Source of the DNA: Dentipellis sp. KUC8613
Taxonomy: Eukaryota > Basidiomycota > Agaricomycetes > Russulales > Hericiaceae
Assembly (NCBI GenBank): GCA_002286715.1
Contig: NSJX01000018.1
Location: 62,001-126,000 of the forward strand
Direction: 5' to 3'
DNA length: 64,000 nucleotides
Below, in pieces: positions 33,982-46,143 of the stretch. Position 1 is the first letter of the stretch, and every line of letters begins with the position of its first letter. The notes beneath the pieces are model-generated. The model ran no database searches. It saw only the letters and a program-made list of their open reading frames with translations, and was not told where the DNA came from. A program made the position numbers and the translations under genes.

Positions 33982-36112
33982 ATGGCGACGCAGACGACCC
34001 CCAGGACGACGCGCAGCAGCGTGCTTGGCAAGCGCTCCCACCAGTCGCGTTCCGACCTTTCCTCGTCGTCATCAGAGGCTGGAGCGTCGTGTGATAGTAT
34101 CGTAGATGTATATCCTCCTACCCCAGAGACACCCATTGCGAAGCGCGCGCGGACGTCCTCGATGGTCGTTGACGGCGATGGCAACAAGGAGAACATCCCG
34201 CCGTTCCGTGGAGAGGTTGGCGACTCACCAAGCAGTAGTCGAAGCTCCCGACTGCGTCGCACTAGCACTGAAATTATCACCCCAACCCGCCCTCGAACCA
34301 GTAGGTTGGCCGTTTTGTTTGGATTGCCGATGCTGACTTGCCCTGAAGCTCCCCGTCGCCACGCATCGATGTCGAACATTGTGCCACAGACACCAGCTTC
34401 TGCCATGGCACGCCTCGACATCCAGACCCCTCCCTCTACACCTTCTTTCCGACTCCCTCTTCATGCCCGTGCCCGTGCTTTACTTCGGGCGACGTGCAAT
34501 AGCACCAGTAACATTGCTGGCCGCGCTTCCGAACGCGATATCATCCGAGGCTTCATCACGGCCTTCTTCGCATCCAAGCTTAAGAAGGCCGACCTAGCAA
34601 ACCCTGTCCTGTACATCTCTGGTTCTCCTGGCTGTGGAAAGACAGCTCTCGTCAACTCCGTGCTCACGGATCTCGAGGTGGAGATGTTCGAGAAGGGTGT
34701 CAACGTGGCAGTCATCAACTGTATGGCGCTGTCCGGATTGGATGCGGTTTGGGATCGCTTGTATGAAGAGCTCGGTGGGGCCACCAAACGAGCCAGGAAA
34801 ACGCGGAGCAGTGACTTGGTGGAAGGACTCCTTGCTCGTCGGGAAACAAAATGGTAGGTGACCGTCGCCGTGTGACATCGACTGTGCTAACGTCATACGT
34901 TTCAGCATCCTTGTCCTGGATGAAATCGACCACGTCGCGAAATCTTCCCAGTCTCTTCTTTCCCTCTTCGCTCTCGCCCAAAAGCACGACTCTACTCTCC
35001 GCATTGTAGGCATTGCCAACACACATACCCTTACTTCATCGTCATCCCAGCTTTCTATGCACGGCGTCACAGGCGTCAAGACTGTTCACTTCTCTCCCTA
35101 TGAACCTGCGCAGCTCCTCGAAATCTTGCAGGCTCGTCTCAAGCCTCTCTCGGAGCAGGACCCCGAGGCGACCGAGGAACACATCCGGAAGTTCCTGCCC
35201 ATACCTACTCTCACTCTCCTGTCGAAGAAGATTGCCACCCAGACTGGTGACGTGCGTTCCCTCTTCGAAGTCCTCCGTGGTGCCATCGACCTTGCTATCG
35301 CCGAGAACTTCGTCGCTGGCAAGCAAGGCGAAAAGGCTCCCAGTGTCACCCCCTCCCACATCCTTGCGGCCTTGAAGGCATACGCTCCCGTATCGAAGAT
35401 CGGTGCTCTTCCGGTCTCTGCCGGTGCTTCGACCAAGTCCGCCTCTAATAGCGAGATCGTCACGAAGGTCCGCAACCTCGGTCTTCAGGCTCGCATTGTG
35501 CTCCTGGCCTTTTTGTTGGCATGCAAGCGTGTCGAAGCCAGCCTTTCTCTCGGTTCTGGTTCTCCCTCCCCTTCCTTGACACCTCCCCGCAGCCCTGTCA
35601 AGCGTTCGAACTCTTCCAATAACGTTTTCGCCCGTGAACCTTCCAATGCCGGCCCTGCATCAGTCGACACCCACCATTTGCATTCCTTCTACACTACCAT
35701 CCTCACCCGTGGCGGCGAAGGGATGTTCACGCCCGTTTCTCGCAGCGAGTTCTCTGACCTCGCCGGTATTCTTGAGACGGTTGGCCTGGTGTCTCTTTCG
35801 TCCCCAGGTGGTGTCCAGTCTTCGCCGACCAAGCGCAAGTTCGGTCGCACGGGGTCATTTGCCGGCGGCATGAATAAGGGTGGTCAGGGCCAGGAAGTCA
35901 AATTCGTGCAGGGTATCCGTGCCGACGAAGTCCTCCGTGGGCTGGGTATCTCTGCAGACCGCCAGGCTGTTGCGGAAGAGACCGTGGACGTTCGCGAGGA
36001 GGAAATCAACGCCATCTGGGAGAGGGAGATGATGAAGGTGCGCAAGGAAGCGGCTGCCCAGGCTCGTCGGACTCAAAGCTCGTCGAGCTTCGAGGGCGCT
36101 ATCGAGTCGTGA
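33982..36112 (+). CDS. CDC6: CDC6/Cdc18 replication-licensing ATPase
   Basis: AAA+ protein that loads the MCM helicase onto origins with ORC. The N-terminal region is disordered and Ser-rich, with CDK-like sites (PPTPETPIAKR) and a KEN box (DGNKENIPPFRG), as expected for an APC/C target. The AAA+ core has Walker A YISGSPGCGKTALVNSV, Walker B ILVLDEIDHVAKS and sensor-1 LRIVGIANTHTL. A winged-helix-type tail follows. One intron at about 34855-34905 (GTAGGT...TTTCAG) joins ARRETKC to ILVLDEID. A 48-base stretch at about 34301-34348, in frame and with GTAGGT...GAAG ends, could be a second intron. The stop is at 36110-36112 and the length about 690 residues. No BAH domain is present, so ORC1 is excluded. 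Confidence 0.92.
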
Positions 36113-36515
36113 GGGGTATTCGGTCTCGGTAACTCTTATGAAGTTAATAAGGTAAAGTATATGTTTATCAGCATTGTTGTTCTTTTTGGTTTCTCGTCTT
36201 TGTCATTTCCTTCCGTCGTACTGTACCAGGCTCCGACCAGCTTGCTCCATGTCGTACCATCTCCATCGTCTCAAGGACGGCTCTCCACACCCATATGACC
36301 ATATGCGCATCTAGATATCTCCACACCACATACCTCACTTGTACACTGTATTCACTGCACTCGATTTGTCACGCATGCTCAGTCTTCGCTACATCCTTTC
36401 GTCCTTCAATACAATTCGAATCCATACAACAATGATTATTGCTACATATACTGTGATGCGGTGTGCGACATGAGCGAGACAACGCTCGGCAATAATGGTA
36501 TAATCCGTGCAACGT
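36113..36515. other. convergent 3' region
   Basis: Between the stop codons of CDC6 and the gamma-tubulin complex gene. AT-rich and with no ORF; presumably both 3' untranslated regions. Confidence 0.55.
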
Positions 36516-39500
36516 TTAGTGAGGTTGGCCTTCATACCAACCGCCGCCGTCTAGCTTCACAAGCAAGTGATGTAAGCTGCCGACACCACTAGCGGCTTTG
36601 TGTGCGCTGGGCGAGGCTTTCGCCAGGTATGCGAACTCGAGAGGCAGATGAGAGGTCGACGACCCCTTATATACCATTGCTCTCAGCACCTTGACCTGCG
36701 CACAAATCAGTGATACTCTACGAACAGACGAAACACTACTCACAAAACTCGCCATCTTGTGCTTGAACGTTGCTAACAGGTCCTCCAAGACCGGCGCGGC
36801 CCGATACTCCTCCACTCGCTCGCGTTTGAGCTCCCCAGCGAGGATGCACAAGTCAAGAACAAGCTCCAGGCATGTGCGCAGGAGTTCGCCTGCAGTGCGC
36901 TGAACTGATCTCAGCAGACATGCGCTGAGGATGTCATCGAGAGTCGATGAATGCAAATCAGACAGAGCAAACACATCTGAGAAGTAGTGCGTCTCCGGCT
37001 CTGCGTTATCGTCATCATTGCCGTCCCCAGTGGGATGGATGCGGGATAGGAACGCGTCGAAATTGCCCCCGATAGCTGTGTCGAAGACGTACGAAGACAA
37101 CGCTGTCACGAAAGTCTGTGCAACGAAGCGGAAGTGAAGCAAAAGCTTGTTGGATGGTGCAAGCGTGGGGAACAATGGTTCCGCACCCTTCCGTGTCATG
37201 CGGAAGAGAGCACCTAATGCATTTTGTACTGCGAATTGGTCAACATAAAGATTGCTATATGATCAATGTTGTCAAAAGAGCCCACCTCGCATCAGTCGTA
37301 GAGAGAAAGAGAAGATCCGCTGGTACTTCGACAAGACGTCGGGTGTCACGAAGATGTCCAGCGGGTGCGGTGGCTTGTAATCCATGTAGAGAAAATCCAG
37401 CGACCTAGAAAACCACGATTCAACGGCGGCCACTCTCGAAAAATAGTCGGACGTACTCAATAGCTGCGAAGCAGACATTAGCCGTGTCGTTCATTCTGTA
37501 GAAACTAGAGACTTACAACAAGGATTCAGCCAACGTTCTCGTCCTGTCCCTGCAGGCAGATCGCGAATGGCGAAGCCCAATCTGAACTCGGCTTCTGCTA
37601 TGACCCTATCGTTACCCTCTTGAGTTGACGAGTCTTCAGAGCCCGGGCGGCGCTGTGACTCCAGCGAGTCCACGATCACAGTCCGCAAGTAAAAGCTCAA
37701 GTCTGCGCCGCCCGGAGGCCAGGAATCTCTCTCCATCACGCCAAGTCCAAGGCCGACTGCCCATGGTGCACCATTGCTCCCATTGCCGGAAGATGTTCTG
37801 TTCCGGCTCCGTGACCGTGATCTCTTCGCCATAGCACGGGCAGAACTGCCCTCAAAGGTCCAATCCTCCGAGTCGGAGAAAAGAGCAGCCTGGAGACGCA
37901 GTTTGAAAGACGGGGAGGTGAGAAGAAGGAAATCACGCAACAAGCAGAGGTGCGCATGGACATTCAGATGGGATGAATGGGATAGAAAGACGGACAAAAG
38001 CGACCGCGAGATGGCTTGGCAATGCCTAACCAGGGGAGACAGGACGACATCGGTGAGCAGGGGAAGGGTGGGTGCGAGCGGGGGCAGTGTAAGGGGGAAA
38101 TTGTTCATGAAAGACCGTAACTTTGATCCTGTCCCACCAGGGCCAGCCAGATCCCGGAGAGTAGAGCCCGGCTCCAGGTCGAAGATCTTGAACTGCGCAA
38201 GCACGTCGTTGATGCTGTGCAGCTCGGGTCCTGTAGGTTTTGGCTTGGCTAAAGAAGGTTCCTTTGAATGGGATACGCGCATGTTGTGATCGTTCCATAC
38301 AGCCTCGACTTCTTCACTCGTCCAAAACCAAGAAATTTTCTTGGATGACCTTGTCGCCGTGAGTAACGGGTGTTCTGGCTCTGCGGCATGAAGGAGCTTC
38401 AGTGACCTCTTTGCGCGAATGATGGCCTCCGTCATTTCAGGCTGTATAAAATCCGGAAATGCGTCGGAGTCGACATTTGTATCGTCAGAAGCAGCGTCGT
38501 CCAGGGCTTCTTCAGACGCCTCTAATGGAGTATCCGCATACAAGTCCCGATGAGAAGGGCTGGCAAGGTCACCGCGAAGATTCAATCCTGAGTCGTAACC
38601 AACAGATTGACTCAGTTGCTCAAAGTAGTTTTCTGACATTGTGGTCAGCACATGTGCAACAAGAGCTAATACCTCTTTCGGGGATCCACGGGAGATGTGT
38701 GAATCCAAGTGGGCATAGACGCTAGAAAGGAGCAGCGTTGCTTGGGCGCTGATTTCAGGATACGGCGGTGTGAAAGTCGCGTCCTGTAGGCGACCATAAG
38801 CATTCATGTCAAATCTAACGCAATAAAGACGCACGCGGGAACACAGAGAGGCAACAGCTGCAAGTTGCTGCTCAGGACCATCCAAATGCATCCAGATCGC
38901 AGAAGATGGCGAGTGAAGGTCGCCGCCGTCGAGCTGCCTCGAAAATTCCGTCAGACGTACACGTATTTCATCCACGCAAGACGAAATAGCATGAGTGAAC
39001 GCATGTATCGCAGGTCCGTCGTCTATCCTGTCAAGAATATTAAGGGCAAAAACCGCGAAATTGAATTCAATAGCGAACCGTCTACGGAGCATCGCAATGA
39101 GCAAATCGAGACGCCTCAGTGATGTTCCAATATTGAGAAATCGCTTGACAAAACTGGCAATTCAAGGTCAAGGCAGTCACTTCATCAATAGACATACCCT
39201 ACCTGCCGGTAATAATTTCGTCTCTCCCGTCTACGGACAGAACACAGCGCTTCCCTGAGGTCAAAGATGTGATTCCAAACTGTTCCAAATCCTCGTTCCA
39301 AGCGTAAAAACATGAAGAATTGCCTATCATGACAAGCCGCAACGATTCGAGTAATTGCTGTTTTGTGACGTGGGTCATGTCTATGTCAGGGTCGCTGATG
39401 CGAGGGTTCACACTGCCATCGATCGTCAGATCTAAGAATACACGGTCAGCATAGAGGATTGCACGAACTAATAACGAGCAGCAGCGAAAGTGCGGTTATT

Positions 39501-39937
39501 TTGTTCTGACAGAAATCCGCTGGATAAAGCACGGGCGTGTGATGCATGCAATGAATCCCAGGATCTGATTTTGCCCTGTATAGGTTTCAGCCAGAAAAGC
39601 GGGGTGAAATGCATGTTCTTCGTACCCTCACGTCTCCTCCATCTGTAATGGCAGCATGTTCCCATAGGGATGCTGAACGGAGCTCGAGATCTGCATCCCC
39701 CCACGGCAATGGCAAGCATTCATGGAGACCGGTGGAGTGATCTTCGACCTGTCGTGCCTTGAAATGAAAACCCATGCTTTTCTTGATTTCTTCTGCCAAC
39801 CGCAGAGCATCCAATATGGGATCTTGTGGTTTGTCCGACAGCCGGGGGATGAAGAAAGTCGGTGTAACCATGGGGAGTCCCTCCAAAGCTGCTTCTGACT
39901 CATCAAAACTCGGGAGGAGAGGTATTAGCCCCGCCAT
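36516..39937 (-). CDS. gamma-tubulin complex component (GCP family, probably GCP5/6-type)
   Basis: Large Spc97/Spc98-family protein of roughly 1,000 residues that helps build the gamma-tubulin ring complex. The N-terminal exon starts MAGLIPLLPSFDESEAAL. The GRIP1-like part has WDSLHASHARALSSGFLSEQ and NNRTFAAARY, then LLESLRLVMIGNSSCFYAWN. A long middle exon (37491-39104) follows, with a Ser/Arg-rich insertion (AKRSRSRSRNRTSSGNG). The GRIP2 hallmark is LDFLYMDYKPPHPLDIFVTP followed by DVLSKYQRIFSFSLRLMR, and then LLLHFRFVAQTFVTALSSYV. About six introns are needed. The insert and divergence suggest a GCP5/GCP6 (Mod21/Alp16-like) rather than GCP2/3 member, which is inference. Its known partner MZT1 is encoded at 16500-16871. 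Confidence 0.85.
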
Positions 39938-41239
39938 GCTAGCCTTTGAATAGACTGTGACTGTCTCGAGTGTCGTTCAGAAGTATTGAATGTATCCAAG
40001 TTTCAAGTTCGCGCCTCTCCACTGTAACATGTCACGAGTAACGTGATCGTGACTTACGCGTCCTTTGAATTTATTAGTCTTCGGCAATGACCGATATACT
40101 GTTAAACGTTGCCGCGGCTCGCAACTGGCGCCCTGCAACTTCCAAGCCTTTACAGCGAAGCCCTTTCCTGGCCGGTGCTGACCGCCCAGGCGGCGTCAGG
40201 GCTGACCCATCGCATGGCATCGACCCGCAGAACGATCTTTGCTTACGATGGGGATCTTTCCAGGAGTGAACGTTGGCATTAGAAACACGCAAGATCTTGC
40301 TAGCGCTCAAGCCGGCTGTTGCGCGCATACATAGCATAGTGCGCGTTGGCTTGTCATACAATTCGTTTATGTAGGTGGCAAGTTTGCAAGTCAATGCATC
40401 CATTGGTCATATTGTCGAGCTTACTCCGCCAGGTGTGTTGATGTCCTACCACTTACGCTATTCTACGTGAATCTCACGTTCTGGTCAGGGCCAGCTACGG
40501 GGCCAGCACTTCGGCCACTGCGCCTGACGGTCCTTGCACCGCACTTGTTGCTTCGGTGTCTTGGCCTGTCATCTGCGGTACATGATTTCGAATTGTTTCT
40601 CGCAAGCGGGCTTGTTGGCCGCTGCGTCGGGATCTACCAAGTACGCCGACGGGTCCGACGCAAGTTTGCTATTGAAGCTCGAATATCGAAGATAGTGCCG
40701 CCAACTACTTCTAGACTCTGCAGCTCTTGAGCCTTGGTGGTAGTGTCAGCGAGCGTGAGCATCTGTCGACTAACCAACGACGCACAAGCTGATGATTTAA
40801 AAGCACCTTCAGAAAGACCAGGTGTATCTCACGCTGACCATTTTGGCCGGAATGTATACAATTGCAGTGGTAGCACTGCAACTTGTCGTTCATGGACTTG
40901 CGACGTTCGGGGCATTCAGTCATTCGACAACGGAAGGACCAGCTTACTGGCTCATCGATCTCTGGATACCTCTTATTCGAAGGTTCGACGCTCACTGCAT
41001 AGCGGCTAACTTCGGCAAGGAACACCGTATCGGCATTACATCTTCATGCGTTTCACTGGCCGCGGGCGTTACCTCACCTCCACAGACTGAGATGCGCTCG
41101 GTCGCTCGGTACAAGCCGATCCTGGCGGCAGCACCATGGCAGCGACCCATAAAAGCCGTGAGGTCTGGTTGTATCTCGGTCAGCGCTCGCATTCCATTTT
41201 CTGCCTATACCCCCTTTACTCTTCGTGACATCTAATCTA
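39938..41239. other. gap, nothing recognised
   Basis: Upstream flank of the gamma-tubulin complex gene and of the Ser/Thr-rich gene. Several frames of 100-140 codons occur (for example 40074-40403 minus and 40822-41235 plus) but none shows a family motif or consistent splice pattern. Confidence 0.45.
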
Positions 41240-42546
41240 ATGTCGTTCACTTCCTTGATTGTTCTTGGCCTTGCTGCCTTCTCTGGTGAATATGTTGCTG
41301 CTGTGACCACTCACACTGGGTCAGTTCATCTGTGTCATTTTACTCTATAGACCGTCTTTTTCTCTGACATGTTTTGCTGAGCAGATCTGCCACTGCGTTC
41401 ACCAGTGTCACCGACGTAGTCACAGAGTCTACGAGCTTTACTGCCAAGGCGACGGAATCCACTGGTTTTCCTACCATTGTCACGGAGTCCACTAGCCACG
41501 CTGGTGCGAATACGTCTATTGCGACTGGATTCCCTACCACTCTCGTGACCGCGTCTGCGACCGTATGCTTTATTTCTTGGCTGAATTACCCGCAAAACTA
41601 ACATTCTGCCTAGACGTCGGCGAACGTGTCCCGGTCGACGTCTGTTTCAGGATTCCCGGCCAACTTCACGTCGTCTACGGCTGTGGCGTATAACTCCACC
41701 AGTCTCGTGTCGTCTTTTGGGACTACGTCTTATGGACCGTCCATCGTCACTTGTGAGCCCTTCATGTTATGACTACATAGACCCAGCCCTTCTGACTGTC
41801 CACCTCATCTTTTTCTAGCCATCTACACGACCTCTGTTCCAGTCACCAGCCACGTGTCGTCCGTGGAGACCACGACCTATAAGCCGTCTATTTTCACCTG
41901 TAAGCTCCTGCAGGCAATCTTGTGTGAAACCGGGCTGATATCATCGGCCGTGTGCTTCTTTCCAGCTGTCTACACGACCTCTGTTCCGGTCGTCACTTGT
42001 GAGTGCCCCGATTCTGTTTAAACACCCGTACTCAAGTCATTCCTAGCGATCGCAACGGCGGCCTTCTTTGAGGCCGCATCCCCCGCACCTGCACCGTCTG
42101 TCGTCACCGTCTACGTGAACAACTGCGGTGCATCCCCTGCCCCCGAAAGCGAGGGTGTACCTTTCACTACTCTCCTCGGCTCGCCCACCGCCGTTGCTTC
42201 AAGCACTCACACTGGCACCAGCGCCCCTGCGACCTTCACCACTCACAGCGCCGTCGATGCTACTTCTACCACCGCACACATTAGCTTCAACGGCACCACC
42301 TCCACCACACTCCTCAGCTACAATGGTACCACTTCTACCACACTCCTCGGCTACAATGGCACCACGTCCACTGCGCACGTCACCTTTAACGGCACCGCTT
42401 CTACCACGCTTGTTGGCGGTTCGACCACGCACACCGGCACCCATGTCATCGAGACTTCCGCCACGACTGAGGAGTCCATTTATACCCCTCTTCCGACGGC
42501 TGCACGCCGTGACCGGGTCACTGGTAGCGGCAAGAGGCGTCTCTGA
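41240..42546 (+). CDS. secreted Ser/Thr-rich protein with 11-residue repeats
   Basis: The start at 41240 gives a signal peptide (MSFTSLIVLGLAAFSGEYVA). The rest is dominated by Ser, Thr, Val and Ala and is probably heavily O-glycosylated, like fungal wall or mucin-like proteins. Near the C-terminus four tandem units of 11 residues occur, pattern (F/Y)NGT(T/A)ST(T/A)(L/H)(L/V)x. Each carries an N-glycosylation sequon (NGT). Upstream, two neighbouring short exons both encode VYTTSVPV-type segments (IYTTSVPVTSHVSSVETTTY and VYTTSVPVVTS) and share intron phase, which looks like exon duplication. About six introns are predicted. The stop is at 42544-42546 after a basic tail (GSGKRRL). There is no GPI-type hydrophobic tail. 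No enzyme domain is seen; a surface role is inference. Confidence 0.65.
42282..42416 (+). repeat. four 33-bp in-frame tandem repeats
   Basis: Units of the form AACGGCACCACCTCCACC(...) encode NGTTST-type 11-residue repeats in the Ser/Thr-rich gene. The copies differ at synonymous and a few replacement sites. Confidence 0.7.
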
Positions 42547-42874
42547 GACTGTGCATGTGCTGTGAGCTACCCCCTTCTTCTGATGCCTCTACCTCGCTGA
42601 CGGTAATATTTGAAGCTCATGCAGTCTCGGGAGGACATACAGTGTATAAGGGCGTGCTGACGGGTGTCCGGACTACCTGTGGATGGACCTTTTTCTTTAT
42701 CGGACTTTCTCTTTCAATCGTTTAATAGTCGTACTTGCATATACGTGTCATCAGATCAACTTTCTATAATAGTTTGCTGTTCTGAAATTGCTCCAAGAGT
42801 AGAATAGCCGACAACGTGGAACATCGCTAGAGGTAGTACATTCCCATGGAAGGACATTAGCAGGAAAGTCTCCT
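42547..42874. other. convergent 3' region
   Basis: 3' flanks of the Ser/Thr-rich gene and of the BTB gene. No gene seen. Confidence 0.5.
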
Positions 42875-44076
42875 TCAATCCCAGTCGGGAATCTCTACCC
42901 CAAACCATTCTGGTAACTTGCCCCAGAGCTGCTCGCGCGCAGCATCCACTTCTCCAGCCAACTCAATCCTGCACATGTCGCATGCATGTCCCACCGCGCT
43001 CTCGTCTTGCGCCTCTGCAGGCCCCGGCCCATCCTTCATCAGCATCTTCAGCGCGTCGACCATCGCAAACAGCGGATCTAGCGTACGCCCACATACGACC
43101 CCGTTGACATCGCGCAGGAGTTCGTAAGTGGCGATTTCAAATGCGCCCTGGCAGTGCCGCGTGGGCGCGGTGCACCATTGCGAGGCCTTGCGGCCCTCCA
43201 GGGCGTTCACGATGAAAGTGGAGAAGAAGCGCGAAGCCGCTTCGCGCCCGCGTAAGAATCGGACGAGGTCATCGGGTGCAAGCGAGATGCGAGATGCGGT
43301 AGATGCGTCGGTGAAGCCGCATACGACGACGCTGGGAAGGTGACGGGACAAATCGTAGAATGCGGACGGTAGGAGTTCAGGTGCGTTGATTTGACGGGCA
43401 AGATTGATGATTGCCCTATGCACCGTAAATTGCTGGAAAGGAATATGCACGTGGCGGAGGTGGACTTACATGGGGTGAGGAAGCACGGGGTCCGAACGCA
43501 TCGCCTGACGCTCTCTGCGGTCCCACTGGCTCAGAGTGACCGGCCAAGCTTTTAGTAGTAGATCAAGAGACTCCCGGCGGAGAGATTCGACGTGATATAC
43601 CGAGGCCAGACGCAGCAGCGCGGAGACGGAACTGAAGTTATCTTCGTCCTGAAGCACAGAGAGCCTGGTCCCAGCGCCACATTAATTCCAGCAGACAGTT
43701 AAATCGAAGGAAAGCATGCTCACAATCCATCGTATAATGCTTGAATGAACAAAAGTAGCTCGTCTGGGGAACCTTCCAACTGAAGGACAGGGTATCCTTC
43801 GATTGTTTGGGGCGAACCAGACGTCTGTTTCTGGATGAGGTTCTTCAGGAAAGCGGACCGATGGCACAGAAGCCCTTGGTGAACCAGAAAGTAGTGCTTT
43901 TGACCGGCTGGGATGGCAAGGTTTCCATCATCGAAGGAAAAGGACGGATGGCGAGTGAGCGCGGCTGGAGAGTCTCCAGGAGATGCAGGCTTCGCAGGTT
44001 GGCTGACAAGTTGTTTATCTGCAGGCGGCCAAGCACTGACGTAGTGCCCGTTGGAGCTAAGGCCGCTGTAGTTCAT
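42875..44076 (-). CDS. BTB/POZ-domain protein
   Basis: Three-exon gene of about 350 residues. The BTB fold begins near residue 40: FSFDDGNLAIPAGQKHYFLV, then HQGLLCHRSAFLKNLI, LQLEGSPDELLLFIQALYDG and LLRLASVYHVESLRRESLDL. BTB domains make dimers and often link targets to CUL3 ligases. The C-terminal part has the DLSRHLPSVVV, RFFSTFIVNA and CDMCRIEL segments typical of the large agaricomycete BTB family of unknown role. The open frame runs upstream to 44157, but the first true ATG is at 44076 (MNYSGLSSNGHYV). The intron at about 43670-43732 starts GTGAGC and ends CCAG, joining YDGL to LSVLQDEDNF. The stop is at 42875. Confidence 0.82.
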
Positions 44077-44469
44077 TGTCAGCGAGGATGGTGGAGGTGC
44101 AACAGGCGGTACTGCCAGCTTATGTCGACGAGCGGACAGAAGAGTAGAACGTGACACTGGATTGCAATGTGAACGGGGCTAACAGAAGTCAGCCAAAAGG
44201 AAAACCGATGCGTCTCAGGCGGTCAGCCCGGTCTCGAGCAGCAGTTTCCAGAAAAGGCAGACAAGGTATGTTCGGCTGACAGTCGAGTTGGTGAAGGACT
44301 TCGATCACGCACCTGATCAGCTGAAGGGCGCAGTGTCGGCAGAAAGGAAAGGGGATAGTGAAGGACATCATCGATGCATAAGGATAAACAAACAAAAGGG
44401 GAAGAAGAACGAAATACACGAGAGCGTGTACCGTACCATCACGCGACTGCCACCACCCGGCGTCGCGAT
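44077..44469. other. gap, nothing recognised
   Basis: Promoter side of the BTB gene and 3' flank of the basic SP/TP-rich gene. Confidence 0.5.
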
Positions 44470-45212
44470 TCACTGATCGAACATGTTCGGGCTGGGTCCG
44501 TCGCTCATATTAATCTTGATAGGTGTCAAAGGGGAATTGGAGGGTGTCGAAGGCATGTCTGAATGGTATCTGGACTGAACGGGAGAACTTGACGATTTGC
44601 TCGGAGAGCTTCTGGAGGGTGTGCGCTTCGTCGGTGTTGAGGTGACGCGCCTACCCGATTTTCAATCACTGGGAGAAAGATAGGAAGAGAGATGATACAT
44701 ACCCGCGACTGTTGCTCCACGACGACAGAGACCCATCGCTCAGAACGCCCTCTAGATCTTGTTCCTCCTCAGCGTCCCCGGGCGTTCGTGGATTGAGTAC
44801 ACGTCGCTTTCGCGGCTTCTTCGGAGTGGGCGCAGGCTTCCTATTGAGATTCGGGAGGGCCGGGAGAGGCAGCCCGTATGTTTGCCTTTGAGTGAAGAGT
44901 TGGAAGATGAGACTATATTAATTGAACAGAAATGTTGAGGATAACTGACCCTGATGCAATTGAGGCTCTTGCACTCGCCCTGCCCTTCTTCGTGAACAAC
45001 GTCGGGGAGAATCGGCCATCCTCTCCCGGCTTGAAGACCGGGGCTTTCGCAAGCTTTTGCTCCTCGGCTGATATAAGTGACGCCGGACGCGAAGGACTAG
45101 GTGGGTCCTGATACACAGTGAAGGCGGCTCGTCGCGTGACCGTCGGTGGCTTCGACGGCTTGCGGGTTTCCGTACGCATCTTGGATTTTCTGTTGACAAC
45201 GTCTCGGATCAT
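44470..45212 (-). CDS. basic SP/TP-rich protein, unknown function
   Basis: Three exons, about 210 residues. It begins MIRDVVNRKSKMRTETRKPS and continues with RAAFTVYQDPPSPSRPASLI and FKPGEDGRFSPTLFTKKGRA. The second exon has KPAPTPKKPRKRRVLNPRTP, a likely nuclear localisation signal with a CDK-type TPKK site, then an acidic patch. The last exon is almost all Ser/Thr/Pro (TSTPTKRTPSRSSPSKSSSS) and ends SPNMFDQ, with the stop at 44470-44472. Introns have GTCAGT...ATAG and GTATGT...GTAG-type ends and keep the frame. No domain is recognised. Composition suggests a disordered nuclear protein phosphorylated in the cell cycle, which is inference only. The ATG at 45212 is chosen because upstream codons are less protein-like. 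Confidence 0.55.
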
Positions 45213-46143
45213 CGCTAAAGCGGGTGAATGGCAGCAGCTGAAGTAGACGAGCACGCTGGAGCGTATGTGGATGAACACAAGGAAAGGAACTGCGCTCAGC
45301 TGGGCCCTTTTATGCCTAACGGTGTGGCCATTATTGTCATGGGAAGATATATTTGACTCCATTGTGAGCCGACCGGGGCGGGCAGCGGCTCGTCGCAAGA
45401 ATCATTGTACGTATCTGCTCAAAGACCTTAGAAAAAATGTCGAGATTGATGTATCCGTATGCCACAGGAGTACTTGATATAGCCCATCAGCACGGCAAAG
45501 CATACAGGTATTCTTCGAGATTCCACCTACAAGAATCGGTAAGCGCGCAAGTCATATGTATATATGCTTGGGAGGACGACGTACCCGTCATACCCGTCCC
45601 TTTGCAATTATTCCTATCTCAGGACCAGTCCTCCCCGATGATGTCTTCGAAGGGACAACATGGCCCCTCCTTATGTCGGTTCCAGTCCAATTCATGTTGC
45701 TATCACCGTCCCTGTCATCCGCAGCGCGGTATAGATGTATCTGAATTGTTAGAATCAGGAGTCCCTGTAAAACAGGCAAGGCGAGGTAAGGGACCAGGCA
45801 TGGCTTGAGGACTCATATTGGCTGTCGCAATGACGACTCGGCACTGTCTTCAGGAATGTCAAGAAGATGGGAAACAGGATAAGCCAGGTTGAGATGGAAT
45901 GAAAACAGGACAGTTTCTAGTACTTGGACAGGAATCAAAGGAAAGCGTCTTCGCGCGACTGACGAAGTCAGAATTTATCACTCATCACGTGCCCAGACAT
46001 AGGCTCGTGGGAAGATAACTTTTGGGCTGGATGCTCCTGGTGCAGGTGTGCGGCTCGAGCTTCGTACTGACCTCTCTTCTTAAGCTCTCTTCGCCCCCTT
46101 CCTCTCCTTTTTGGCTGGTTCGTCTAGTAGAACTTTGCCCAAC
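45213..46143. other. divergent promoter region
   Basis: Between the basic SP/TP-rich gene and NOG1. A plus-strand ATG frame at 45437-45808 (123 codons) has no recognisable features. Probably promoters and leaders. Confidence 0.45.

Noticed and set aside
40822..41235. 137-codon plus-strand frame
   Set aside because: Starts hydrophobic but lacks any family match and runs into the promoter of the Ser/Thr-rich gene.
45437..45808. 123-codon ATG frame
   Set aside because: Lies in the NOG1 upstream region and has no conserved features or signal.
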